From: Lunularia cruciata | Lineage: Eukaryota; Streptophyta; Marchantiopsida; Lunulariales; Lunulariaceae | Direction: 5' to 3' | Length of the DNA stretch: 64,000 nucleotides | NCBI GenBank assembly: GCA_948567375.1 | Contig: OX419756.1 | Location: 57,204,552-57,268,551, forward strand | In this document: positions 46,169-56,030 of the stretch, piece by piece | Position numbering within the stretch: position 1 is the stretch's first letter | Layout of the letters: the number at the start of each line of letters is the position of its first letter | Translations under genes and position numbers: made by a program | Notes under the pieces: model-generated | Databases searched by the model: none | The model's input: only the letters and a program-made list of their open reading frames with translations | Told to the model about the DNA's origin: nothing

Positions 46169-46173
46169 CATGT

Positions 46174-46585
46174 TGTAAAAGATCAAGACCGAGGAGAGAA
46201 ATAAGAGAACGGAAACTCACATTGGGACACTTAAATGTGGGAAAACTCCAAATGCCTAGCATGAGCTTTGGCTTTGGTATTAACAGGTGGCATACAAGGC
46301 CCTTGAGAAGCTTCTCAAGAAGCTTCCTCAAGCCACTTTCTTAGATTGCAAGCCAAGTTAACTAGGAAGCTTCTCAAGAAGCTTCCTTCTAGAAGCTGCC
46401 TACTTGGCATGCAAGCTAAGCTAGTTGGAAGCTTCTAGAAGCTAGTTACTTGAGGTGCAAGCTAAGCTAGCCGGGAAGCTTCCCAAGAGGATTCTTAGAT
46501 ACTTCTAGAATATTCTAGGCTAATTTGTCTTATGTGCTACTTGGTAAGCCTGACTTACTTTGTCGCTAAACTCCATATTGTTATA
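46174..46585 (-). repeat. 3' LTR of the chromovirus
   Basis: 412 bp. In minus orientation its first bases are TATAACAATATGG, where the other copies have TGTAACA, so the terminal TG has decayed to TA. It ends CTTTTACA. It is shorter than the 5' LTR, mainly through loss of one GAAGCTTC-type unit. The TATA box is mutated to TGTTAATA here. Confidence 0.95.
46427..46441. promoter_or_regulatory. Three-module heat-shock element in the 3' LTR
   Basis: GGAAGCTTCTAGAAG matches nGAAnnTTCnnGAAn exactly (modules at 46428, 46433 and 46438). This is the minimal perfect heat-shock element bound by trimeric HSF. Confidence 0.7.
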
Positions 46586-46597
46586 TATTCCCCTGCC
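46586..46597 (-). other. Polypurine tract
   Basis: GGCAGGGGAATA on the minus strand directly abuts the 3' LTR, in the position where plus-strand DNA synthesis is primed. Confidence 0.7.
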
Positions 46598-46629
46598 GCT
46601 AGTTGGTGACGTCCTCGGCGCCAATGAAG

Positions 46630-46815
46630 CTTCAAATTCCTGAATGGCCATCTGTGCATTCTCGAGGTGAGAAAGAGGTTCCTATGTGGCATCATGAAGG
46701 GGATACTCTTTCCAAAGGACCTTGTACTTTGTATGTTGGCGACAGCCTCGTTGAATATGGCGACATGCAAGGATATGATCAACTTTGTACTCCTTATGAT
46801 CATTGATAGGGACAA
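46630..46815 (-). pseudogene. Chromodomain at the C-terminus of the integrase
   Basis: The minus strand reads HKEYKVDHILACRHIQRG, then KYKVLWKEYPLHDAT, a stop, and EPLSHLENAQMAIQEFE. This is the chromodomain fold pattern of chromoviruses, which directs integration to marked chromatin. The conserved Trp codon of the ATWEP motif is a TAG stop (46682-46684). Confidence 0.85.
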
Positions 46816-46856
46816 GAAGAAGGGGAGGTTGGACTCAAGAGGAAAAGGAAGACGGG

Positions 46857-48128
46857 TTAGGAAAAAAAGGGTTTCAACTTGGAAACATGAAAGACAGGAT
46901 GGATACGCATGTGACAAGGCAAGGCAAGTTGATAAGCAACAAGAGAGACAATTTGGATGATATCAAAGTGTCCTATCCAATTGGGTGCAAGTTTACAAAC
47001 TTGGGTATCAAGTGGGAGAGGGAGGTTACTAGAGAATAGCATGACTTTATCACCGACTTCAAAAGTGAGATCACGACGATTGTGGTCCGCATATTGTTTT
47101 TGGCAATTTTGAGCAACAAGGAGGTGAGACTTGGCTTGTTGGAGAGATTGGGATATAGTGGTCAAGAATGTAGAAGTATGAGGAACCTAAGATGGAAGGG
47201 GAGCAAGAAGAGAATCTTGAACAAGTGGATCTTGGCCAAAATTGAGAAAGAAAGGAGAAAATCCGGTGCTTGCATGTTTGGAATTGTTGTATGCAAATTC
47301 TACAATTGCAAGACATTCATCCCAATTGGTATTGTGGACATTGACAAAGGCACGCAATATATCCTCCAATGTATGATTTGCATGTTTGGTTTGGCCATCA
47401 GTTTGAGAATGATAGGCCATGGACAAAGCCGGCTTGGTGCCGAGTATCTAGAAGAGTGCTTGCCAAAACTTCCCAGTAAATTGAGGATCACAGTCAGAGA
47501 TGAGTACACATGGCATCCCATGATGCTTGAAGACATTGTTGAAGTATATTTGCGTTGAGGTTGAGGCATCCACGGTATCACAGGTTGGTGCCAAGTTGAT
47601 TTGCTTACTAAGCTTATCCATAAACATCACAATTGCGATGTATCCTTGTTTTGTCTTTGGCAAGGATGTGATGAGATCCAAGCTCACATGCTCCAAGCGA
47701 GCGGATGGAACGGCGAGAGGTTGAAGGAGTCCACTCGGCTTCAAGTTGTTGGCCTTGTTACATTGGCAGCTCTCGCATGATCGGAAAAATTCTCAAACAT
47801 CTCGTGTCATGTTGGACCACCACCATTGACGTTGAAGGGTACTCAAGGGCTTGTCTACACCCATGTGACCAGCAATGGGTAAATCATGGGCTTCTTGAAG
47901 GCATACAAGTTGAAGATCACCTTTATCTGGAACATAGATCCAGTCCTCATGGAATAAAAGACCCTCCTTGATGGAGAAGGTGTTGTACTCCTTATCGCAT
48001 GCCGTAAGGCAACCATGTACCATTGGGAAGAAGGGATCTTGGTGTAGAGCTGACTGAAACTCGTTTTGGACCTTGGAGTCAAAAGACACTGTTGAAATTG
48101 TCGTTATGATGAGAGGAAGAGACTTCAA
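46857..48128 (-). pseudogene. Integrase of the chromovirus
   Basis: The HHCC zinc-binding part is legible (HDLPIAGHMGVDK, then CESCQCNK, with one stop between). The catalytic core is also legible: LDLITSLPKTKQGYIAIV with the first Asp, ISDCDPQFTGKFWQ with the second, and YHSQTDGQTKHANHTLED, where the third catalytic residue, normally Glu, is Lys (codon 47385-47387). The C-terminal GPY-like block follows (FEVGDKVMLFSSNLPL, then HPVFHVSKLKPFF). The core spans at least two frames. Stops and the lost Glu make it inactive. Confidence 0.9.
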
Positions 48129-48344
48129 ATCAGGTTGTCATGATAAAGCATCAAGGATGACATGGAACAGACCTAATTTGTACTCAAGTTTGATGTCATA
48201 CAATTTGAGTTGTTCCTCCCATCGATGATGTCGACTCTTCATGTGTTCCCAAGTGTAAGGTCTGCAACAATGGTCTATGATCAGTTTGCATGATCACTTA
48301 TTTCCCCCAGAGGTAATGCCTCCATACCTTGGTGGCGTAACCTA

Positions 48345-49463
48345 TTACAAGTTTTTCTTAATCTCAAGCAGAGTAGTTTCGTTCAGCCGTATTGAGTTGG
48401 CAAGACACAAAGGCAATAGGATGGAGTCCATCTGGGAATTCTTGTTGCAGCTCGGCTCCAATTGCAAAGTTAGAGGCATCAAAATCAACATACAAGGTAG
48501 TTGAAGATCATATGGTTGAAGAATGGGTCTTGAAGACACCATATGCTTTAACTTCTGGAATGCTTCTTCATGCTTGGTTGTCCATTGAAAGCTCAAGTTC
48601 TTTCCCAAGAGGTCAGTCAATGGTGCAGCCACATGAGCATAATAATGGATGAACCATCGGTAAAAACTGGCCAATCCATTGAATGTTCGTACTTCTATAG
48701 CATCCTTTGGAGTAGGCCAATCAATAATGGCCTTGATTTTCTCTTCTTCCATCTTGATCTCCTCTGATGAGATCTTATGACCCAAGAAGGTAACCTCCTT
48801 CTACCAAAAGGCACACTTCAACTTCTTGCAATAAAATTTCCATTCTCATAGTCGTCTTAGGACTTCTTGCACATGATTCACGTGTTCTACCTCCCTCTTA
48901 CTATAAATTAAGATATCATCCAAGAACACCACCACGGACAGATCCAATAGTCCATCCAACACTCAATGCATCTGATCCATGAAGACTACTTGAGCATTAG
49001 TGAGTCCAAAAGGTAGAACTCTCCACTCAAAATGCCCATACCTTGTATGAAAGGCAATCTTTTGCACATCCTCTCTATCAATAGGAATTTTCCAATAGCC
49101 ACTGCAAAGATCCAACTTGGAAAAGTAGCGTGCACCACTTAGTTTATCAAGCAAGTCATCAATCCAAGGCAAGGGATATGCATTCTTCACGGTTTGCTTA
49201 TTGAGCCCATGGTAATCAATACAAAAACAAAGTCCTCCATCCTTCTTTGAAACAAATAGTACCAGTGCTCCCCAAGGAGAGGTTCTATGTTGTATGAAGT
49301 CCTTCTCCAACAACTCTGTAAGTGTTGTTCGCAACTCCTCCAACTCCTTTGGTGATAGCCGATAGATTGGTCTACTCATTGGAGTACTCCTTGGCAATAA
49401 CTTGATCTTGAAGGGCATACCTCTATTGGAGGGTAATCCCTTTGGCAAATTATTTAGAAACAC
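48345..49463 (-). pseudogene. Reverse transcriptase and RNase H of the chromovirus
   Basis: The RT blocks are [59 protein letters not shown] and the catalytic FLDD (48915-48926, within [12 protein letters not shown]). The connection domain (LGHKIS, then DWPTPK and VRTFNGLASFYRWFI) leads into RNase H. The reading frame breaks near 48500 and the conserved DFDAS and ELQQEFPDG phrases continue in another frame. At least three in-frame stops occur in the RT-connection part. Confidence 0.92.
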
Positions 49464-49883
49464 GTCTGCAAACTCCTAAACTTTCCGATCAACCATTGCT
49501 AATGAGGCTCTTGGCCCTCCTCTGATTGTCCTAGTGCAATCTACCTGATCCACACCGTAAATACAGACTTATCTTCCTCCAAAGCTTGCTCTATGGTTGT
49601 TGTACTAACCAACTTCCCTTCCAAGGACTCATCTCTCTTCCAAGCTTGCTCCATGGTTGCCTTCTTGGCAAACTTCCCATCTTGGTACTCCACTCCCTTC
49701 AAAGTTTGCTCTATGGCTACCTTCTCAACAAACTAAACACAAAACTTATTCAAACTTCCTATCTTGGGACTGACTATTCTTAGGTGTCTTATTCAGAGGT
49801 GCAAAACAACCTAATCAGAAATTCTTACCTTGGTGTTGTACTTGAATTTGGCGTTGGGTCCAATCAAATTGAACCTTATGATG

Positions 49884-51134
49884 TTAAAGCCAAGGTAGAC
49901 CCAGAATGATATCATAGTGTAGAGGTGCCACTACAAACCTCATACACTCCAAATACTCATTCCCAATCTTGAAGGTAACAAGATGTGAAGTGCGGAATGC
50001 AAAACCCTTTCTACCATCCTCCATCATCAGACTACTTCCAATCACTGGTTTGATAGGAATACCCAATTCCTTTGCTACTTGCATAGACATGCAATTCTCT
50101 GAACTTCCAGAATCAACCAAAATCCTACAACCCCAATTAGATATTGTACCTTGCAAGTGAAGCAAACTTGCAAAGGTTGAGCCTTCAATCCCATTGGAAC
50201 TAATCAAGCTCCTAGTAGTCGGCTTGAAATCTCTTACTAGGATTCTTTGTTTCCCTAATCATTTGGTTCCACAAGGCAAGGCAACTTGTCAAGGTCGCTC
50301 ATTCCTAAATAAACATTCAGCAATGCAATGTTTAACTTGGTGATAATAAAAACAACCTCCATTTTGTTGCAATCTTTCTTTATCTATTGCACCAAGGAGC
50401 CTCCATTGGATAGCATCAATCTCCATTGGTGCTAGTTCTTCCACCCATGCATATTGTACTGATAAGCTTGGTGTAAGTCAAGGTCGAGACCAAGTTGGCA
50501 CAATGAAGGAATCAAAGCGCTCAGCCAATTGCATGGCTTCTTCTACATTTTGTGGTTCTCGCATGGTCACCTCCAATTTGGTTCGTGATTTCAATCCCCG
50601 TACAAATTGATCCATAACTTCTCCTTATTGTATATCTAGAATTTTCATGATGATGTTCTGAAATTGTGTGATGTAGCCTCTTACGGAGCCAATCTGCTTT
50701 AACTCTGCCAATTTATCTCGTGCGGCTCGAGTGGCATTTATAGTTTGAAATTGACCAAGTATTGCATCCTTGAGTTTTTTCCATGTCAAGATTGGTGCAA
50801 CAATCTGTCGTTCAGCTCGCTCCACTCAAAATTGCCACCAAAATTTTACCACACCATCCAATTGGCTAGAAGCCACGAGAATCTATTTTTGTTCATCTTG
50901 AAGATTGGTACCTTTGAAGTAACGTTCTCAATCAAACACAAAATTCTCCATTGTGCTTGGAGGATTCTTGCCTTCAAACACCTTGGGTTTTGGAAATTGA
51001 AAACAATCTTCTCCATCTTGGATTGGCGCTCTCTCTATATGTTCTCATTGTTGTTGGTCTCGTTCATCCAACAATTGAGTAAAGTGCTTGATTTGTTGCT
51101 GCATCGCAAAGATAACGTCCGGTATTGCCGCCAT
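49884..51134 (-). pseudogene. Gag and protease of the chromovirus
   Basis: Gag probably starts at the ATG at 51134 (MAAIPDVIFAMQQQIKHF), some 270 bases inside the 5' LTR. Its conserved helical region reads LTWKKLKDAILGQFQ and LAELKQIGSVRGYITQFQ. The nucleocapsid knuckle is CFYYHQVKHCIAEC: the second Cys of C-x2-C-x4-H-x4-C is Tyr. The protease follows (about 50207-49884), with the active-site LVDSGSSENCM and the flap-side block ILGLPWL. Several in-frame TGA and TAG codons interrupt gag. Confidence 0.9.
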
Positions 51135-51392
51135 AGCTACTACTCTATCCTACTACTACCAATTTATCTAATTGATTAACACATAGATATAGCATGTCTA
51201 CCTTTCTCCATAAGTGACAACCGGAAGGATCAAGGCTTCCTCAAACACGGTGATCATATGTAGAAAATCTTGCCCAAAGCATGAAGTGATGAATTGTGTG
51301 AAGCGGTGCTTGGGTAATATTTGGACAATGAAATTCCAATGGTTTGGCGGAAGTGGATTTGGTGGTCCATAAATTCCATCCATCCTATTCCT

Positions 51393-51404
51393 GCTCTAAT
51401 ACCA
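51393..51404 (-). other. Primer-binding site, initiator tRNA-Met type
   Basis: The minus strand reads TGGTATTAGAGC one base inside the 5' LTR. It differs by one base from TGGTATCAGAGC, which pairs with the 3' end of plant initiator tRNA-Met. Confidence 0.9.
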
Positions 51405-51405
51405 A

Positions 51406-51829
51406 TGTAAAAGACCAAGACCAAGGAGAGAAATAGGAGAATAGAAACTCACATTGGGACACTTAAATACGGGAAAACTCCAAATGCCTAGCATGAGCTT
51501 TGGCTTAAGTATTATAGGTAGCATACAAAGCCCTTGAGAAGCTTCTCAAGAAGCTTCCTCAAGCCTCTTTCTTAGAGTGCAAGCCAAGTTAACTCGGAAG
51601 TTTCTCAAGAAGCTTCCTTCTAGAAGCCACCTACTTAGTGTGTAAGCTAAGCTAGTCGGAAGCTTCTAGAAGCTTCCTTCTAGAAGCTACTTACTTAAGG
51701 TGCAAGTTAAGCTAACCGGGAAGCTTCCCAAGAAGCTTCCTAAATACTTCTAAAATAGTCTAGGCTAATTTGTCTTATTGATACTTCGTAAGCCCGACTA
51801 ACTTTGTTGCTAAACTCCATATTGTTACA
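51406..51829 (-). repeat. 5' LTR of the chromovirus
   Basis: 424 bp, TGTAACA...TTTTACA in minus orientation. The U3 part is full of AGAAGCTTCT-type palindromes and ends at a TATAATA box (51510-51516 on the minus strand). About 100 bases of R and U5 remain before the primer-binding site. Confidence 0.96.
51538..51740. promoter_or_regulatory. Heat-shock element array in U3 of the 5' LTR
   Basis: GAAnnTTC or TTCnnGAA dyads occur at 51538-51545, 51550-51557, 51597-51604, 51609-51616, 51618-51625, 51658-51677, 51718-51727 (the GAA starts at the last base of the row) and about 51732-51739. The site at 51658-51677, GGAAGCTTCTAGAAGCTTCC, is a perfect four-module nGAAnnTTCnnGAAnnTTCn element. The array begins about 22 bp upstream of the TATA box. 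Binding by HSF is inferred from the sequence only. Confidence 0.65.
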
Positions 51830-51834
51830 CATGT

Positions 51835-54800
51835 CCATTGGGATAAAGAGCCAATAACGTCCAAGTGGAAATATCTCAATAAGGGTCTACTCCTTTCTTG
51901 CACATACGGAGTGTGGAATGCCAAATGAAGAGTGATGCTTAAGGAAGTCCTTCTATAGCGCCATGCCAAGGGACCAAATGAAGGCATTAGGAGGCAAGCT
52001 ACTAAAAGGCTATATACAAAGAAAATGTCATGACAAAAAAACAAGACATGGTAGCCAAATACTTTGGGTCTCAATGCTAAAGAGAAAGAAAAGAAAGGGG
52101 GAAAATGAGAAAAGCACAACCAAAAAAAAAAAAAAAGATAAAAAAAGAGGTGGGAAAGAAGCCTATTTTTTACTCACAATGGCGTCCTCGCTACCTCCTA
52201 TATCAACACCATGTTGAGAAGAGGTTGCTCTCAAACCCCAATTGCCACAAGTTCCCAAAATCAATAGAAGCTTCTTGAATGTCTATGATGAATGCAAGAG
52301 AGAGCCAAATCACATGGGCATTCTATGACCAAACTCTATCCTGCCCAAGTCCACACCTTCAAATACTTGGCAATGAATCTTACAAATGTGGGTTTCCTAG
52401 TATGCACTACAATCTGCTCCACAACACCCTAGTCTACCATGTTTTTGTAGGAATGCTATAGTTTTCTAGTTGCCTTGGTCATGTTTGATACCAAGTCTAG
52501 AGGTCCCAAAATGTGCACCACCATGCACTTAAAGGCACCAATCTAAAGTGTGATGTATTGTGCAACTCTAATCACATACTCCCAAAGCCAATATTGCCAA
52601 ACTACAGGCTTGTAATTGGAGATTTTCCCATGTTGTTAATGGTATGACTATGCCACATACCCTTAACCAAAGGCCTAGTCCCCAAACATGATAAGCCCTA
52701 ATCATGAGTTTGTAGCAATTGTGCTCTAATCATGAGACTAAAACAATATCTGCCAAACGTAGGCCTAAGATTCATCCATGCCGCCATTGAAATCAAGTAC
52801 CACACCATCCTTCACACTAAAAGGTTTTGGAAATTTAGCTAAAGGTGATCCGTGCATATTTTGAACCAACACAAGACCCTTTCAAAGATCCATAGGTAGA
52901 AAAAAGCGTGCGCATAGAATCTGCACTTCTCACACTCATATAAGGATAACCAAGGCAGATTTATTGCTCACACTTAGAAGAACTCCTATGTAGTTTTTAG
53001 ACTCTTGATATTGTACCCTATGAATTTCTCATCACTTTTTTCACTAGAGACTTGATATTGGATTAATTTCTTGTCACTAGTCTCCCATGCTCACTAGCCA
53101 AATCACATATGCTCAAATTCATTAAGTCTTGCTCTAAATTATGATCAATTTGACATTTTGAATTTTGGAACTCCAACTAGCTCTATTGTACTTACATGAT
53201 TTCTCATGCAAACACATAGTTTGCACTTCTTTCTAAAATTATGTATACTTAATTTCTCAAGCTCACTTTGATCTCTCTTGACGTGTTAATTCAACTACTA
53301 TTTGATCTAAAAGCTCACTCACCTGAGAAACATTGAAGAAACTCTTGAAATGTTCAAATATACTCTCTCTTGTGCTTCCCGTATGCTTCCCATTATTTGT
53401 TGGACAAATAATGCAAATGTTCCGTGGTTCATTGATTTTGAATTTATAGGGAGCTAACATAACAATTGAATAGTTTGAACATGTTACTCATGCTTCTTAC
53501 AGAGAACTATAGGTTACTCTGACTTGCAAGATGTGGGCCATGGTAAAGCTAAGAGATCTATTGCTGAGAGAGAAACAAACAACAACAACAAAACAAGAGT
53601 GATGTTGAGCAAAAGTTCATGCATTTGGGGAACGGGAAAGGATAGATTGGATAGAATGTTCTAGCAGAACAAGAGCCTTGACGAATCATCCATTGATCAT
53701 TTATATTCCCTAGTTCCATTTATTACAAAGTCAAAGAGCATATTAAAAATATTAATTTGTGGGCAGATATGCCTTTGGAAAACATAACCTCTAACATGCA
53801 TATGTTGAGAGTTATTCACAAATTTTGGTCACAATACCTTAGTGATAGAAAACAGAAAAATATGCATTGTATATTCTAATAAAACTTATCGAGAAAACAA
53901 GTCAATAGGGGGTTTCAAATAAGAAATCGACTGATTTCTACTGGTTTTTAAATCATTAGTAAGATCCGTAAATTATTTTACGGGTGATGCAAGCCTCCGG
54001 AGCTTTCAGTTGTTAAAATTACTCGATAAGGTAACTCAATTCCAGTGAGGATTACGGGATCTCTTAAATGAATCGTATAACAAATCGATAGTTGTAAAGG
54101 AAAACGAAATATTAATGATACACGTAGACAAGAGTGGATACAAAAAGACTTTAATTGGTATTTTCATAACATTTTATTGGATATCGATAACCCGTAAATT
54201 GTTATAAGTCACGAATTTAGTCACCCATAAAATATTTATGAATTTCCGAATTATACCCAAATAATCTATAAATTTCCTGATGGATTTGTACGGGATTGCA
54301 GAAAAGCTAATTTGAAGCTCCCTAATACATCCATTTTTTGAGTGCAATTCACGAAAGGATTATAAGAACTAGAGTAAGTTTCAATGTGATTTACAATCTG
54401 CAAGTAGATGTGAATATGAGGTCATGATATATCCATAGTTTAAAAGAGCCACCTAAAAATTAAAATAGTTAACAAAAGAGAGAGGATGAAAACCGATTGA
54501 GATAAATAACTAAAAAGTAGGAAGATAATAATTCTTGTTTTCTTTAGATACATGTAAATTTTTTCTTTGGAGAGTGAAAAATGACCGAAGTCACCAAGTT
54601 ATTCTATTCTAGAAAGTTCCCTAACACCTTATATTCCGTACCTTCTTTAAGGTAGGCTTCGGATATTCCGTACCTTCCAATCTTGGGATATACCTTTATC
54701 CTTGAAATAGTTCTTAAGAATCTTATCAAAGATTCATACCTTATGGTGTTGTGGGGTAAAATAACATATATCCAATCAAAGGTTGGTTTTGGAATGTCTT

Positions 54801-55799
54801 ATTAAGTTCTCAATCTATTTAGATTTTTAGTCATTTCTAGATACTTAGGCATTGTGTTAAATATTTGAAATTTTTTGAAAATAAATATTATCCTAGAGAA
54901 AGAAAATTATTATTTCAAGCATGTACTTATATTATTAAATTCCTTTCAGGCTTGCAAAAGAATAGTATCTTTCTTACATATCACTTACTAAATGATTGAA
55001 GACTTTGATTATCTACATGCTTAAGAACATCTATTTTCTTGTGTAAGGGATCCTCAACAATGTATATGAGTGTTTGCTAAAATTCAGTAGGAAAACTAGA
55101 TCAGTTATGAGTAAAATAATAAAATAGATAAAATATGGTTGGAAGGAGATCAAGTTCATAGATGAAAAAAGAGTTAACTTTTTAGTATAAGAATGTACAA
55201 TTAGAGAGAATAAAAATAAAAAATACAAGAAAAGAGATGGAAAATAAACTAATTGAAGTAAACTTCAAGTGTGTGCTATGGTCCAAGGTTTCATAAATTT
55301 TACTTAAGATGTTAACAAGCTTCTTCTTCAATGATGGGTGGTCTTTGTCATAAACTTCCTAACTAAATGTAATAACATTAGCTAGACAAATTGGCTAAAA
55401 GTGAAAATTGGCTTTGAAACATCTTTAAAAATATTATACATAATAGACTAAGTAGATCATATAGAGGAGTCACCAAAAGAGATCTTACACTAATAGTGTA
55501 TAAATTTAAAACACACCAAAAACTTTAGAGTCAATTTTGAAGGCCTAAATAAAAGAATTAGGCCTCAAAATATAGAATTTTAACCCCTCTCCTTTACTTT
55601 TGGGAAAGACCTTAAAAACACTAAAAAAAAATTTTTTTTTAAATGAGCTTTAGTCAATTATTTCCCAAATATAATTCTAGTTTTAATCCATTACGTGGGA
55701 GCGCTATACAATGTTCAGTGATACAATTACAACAAAACAAGGTCTTGGTGGATACATGACTGAAAACTCCAATAATTTGTTTCCAACATGAACTGAAAA
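51835..55799. other. AT-rich flank right of the chromovirus
   Basis: The first 300 bases should be the severed upstream part of the LINE-type element, because the target duplication lies inside it, but no domain is legible. A poly-A run sits at 52123-52137. The rest is AT-rich with many short direct and inverted repeats, for example ATATTCCGTACCTTC twice near 54632 and 54665. No gene was recognised. Confidence 0.4.
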
Positions 55800-56030
55800 G
55801 AGTGCCAATCACCAAGCGAGCAAAGTTTCATTTTGGATGAGGTGAACTTATTTTACCGGCATCCTGGATTGAGCTTAGTGCCTTTCGGGCCTCCTTCGTT
55901 GGAGGGAGTAACGCTTGACTCTGAAGCACTCGTGAACACCGTGCGACGAAACTCAGCCGAAACCCATGCCTTCTCCCTCCCCTTGTTTGTCTTGTCTAGA
56001 TGTTTCCAATTGTATCTCACCCATGTTATT
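55800..56030. other. GC-rich island in AT-rich sequence
   Basis: About 230 bp of clearly higher GC interrupts the AT-rich tract. It contains a 66-codon plus-strand frame (55833-56033) with the phrase HPGLSLVPFGPPSLEG, which I do not recognise. It could be a fragment of a gene or of a younger insertion. Confidence 0.35.

Larger units (their letters stand above)
46169..51834 (-). mobile_element. Full-length Ty3/gypsy chromovirus with target duplication
   Basis: A complete but decayed LTR retrotransposon read on the minus strand. The LTRs are at 51406-51829 (5') and 46174-46585 (3'). The 5-bp target duplication CATGT is exact (46169-46173 and 51830-51834). The primer-binding site, purine tract and the order gag, protease, reverse transcriptase, RNase H, integrase, chromodomain are all visible, which is the Ty3/gypsy order with the chromovirus C-terminal domain. 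The LTRs differ by roughly a tenth or more, mostly transitions, so insertion was not recent. In-frame stops and at least one frameshift make it non-autonomous. It lies inside an older LINE-type element. Confidence 0.95.

Noticed and set aside
47082-47558. 158-codon plus-strand frame
   Set aside because: It is the antisense of the chromovirus integrase.
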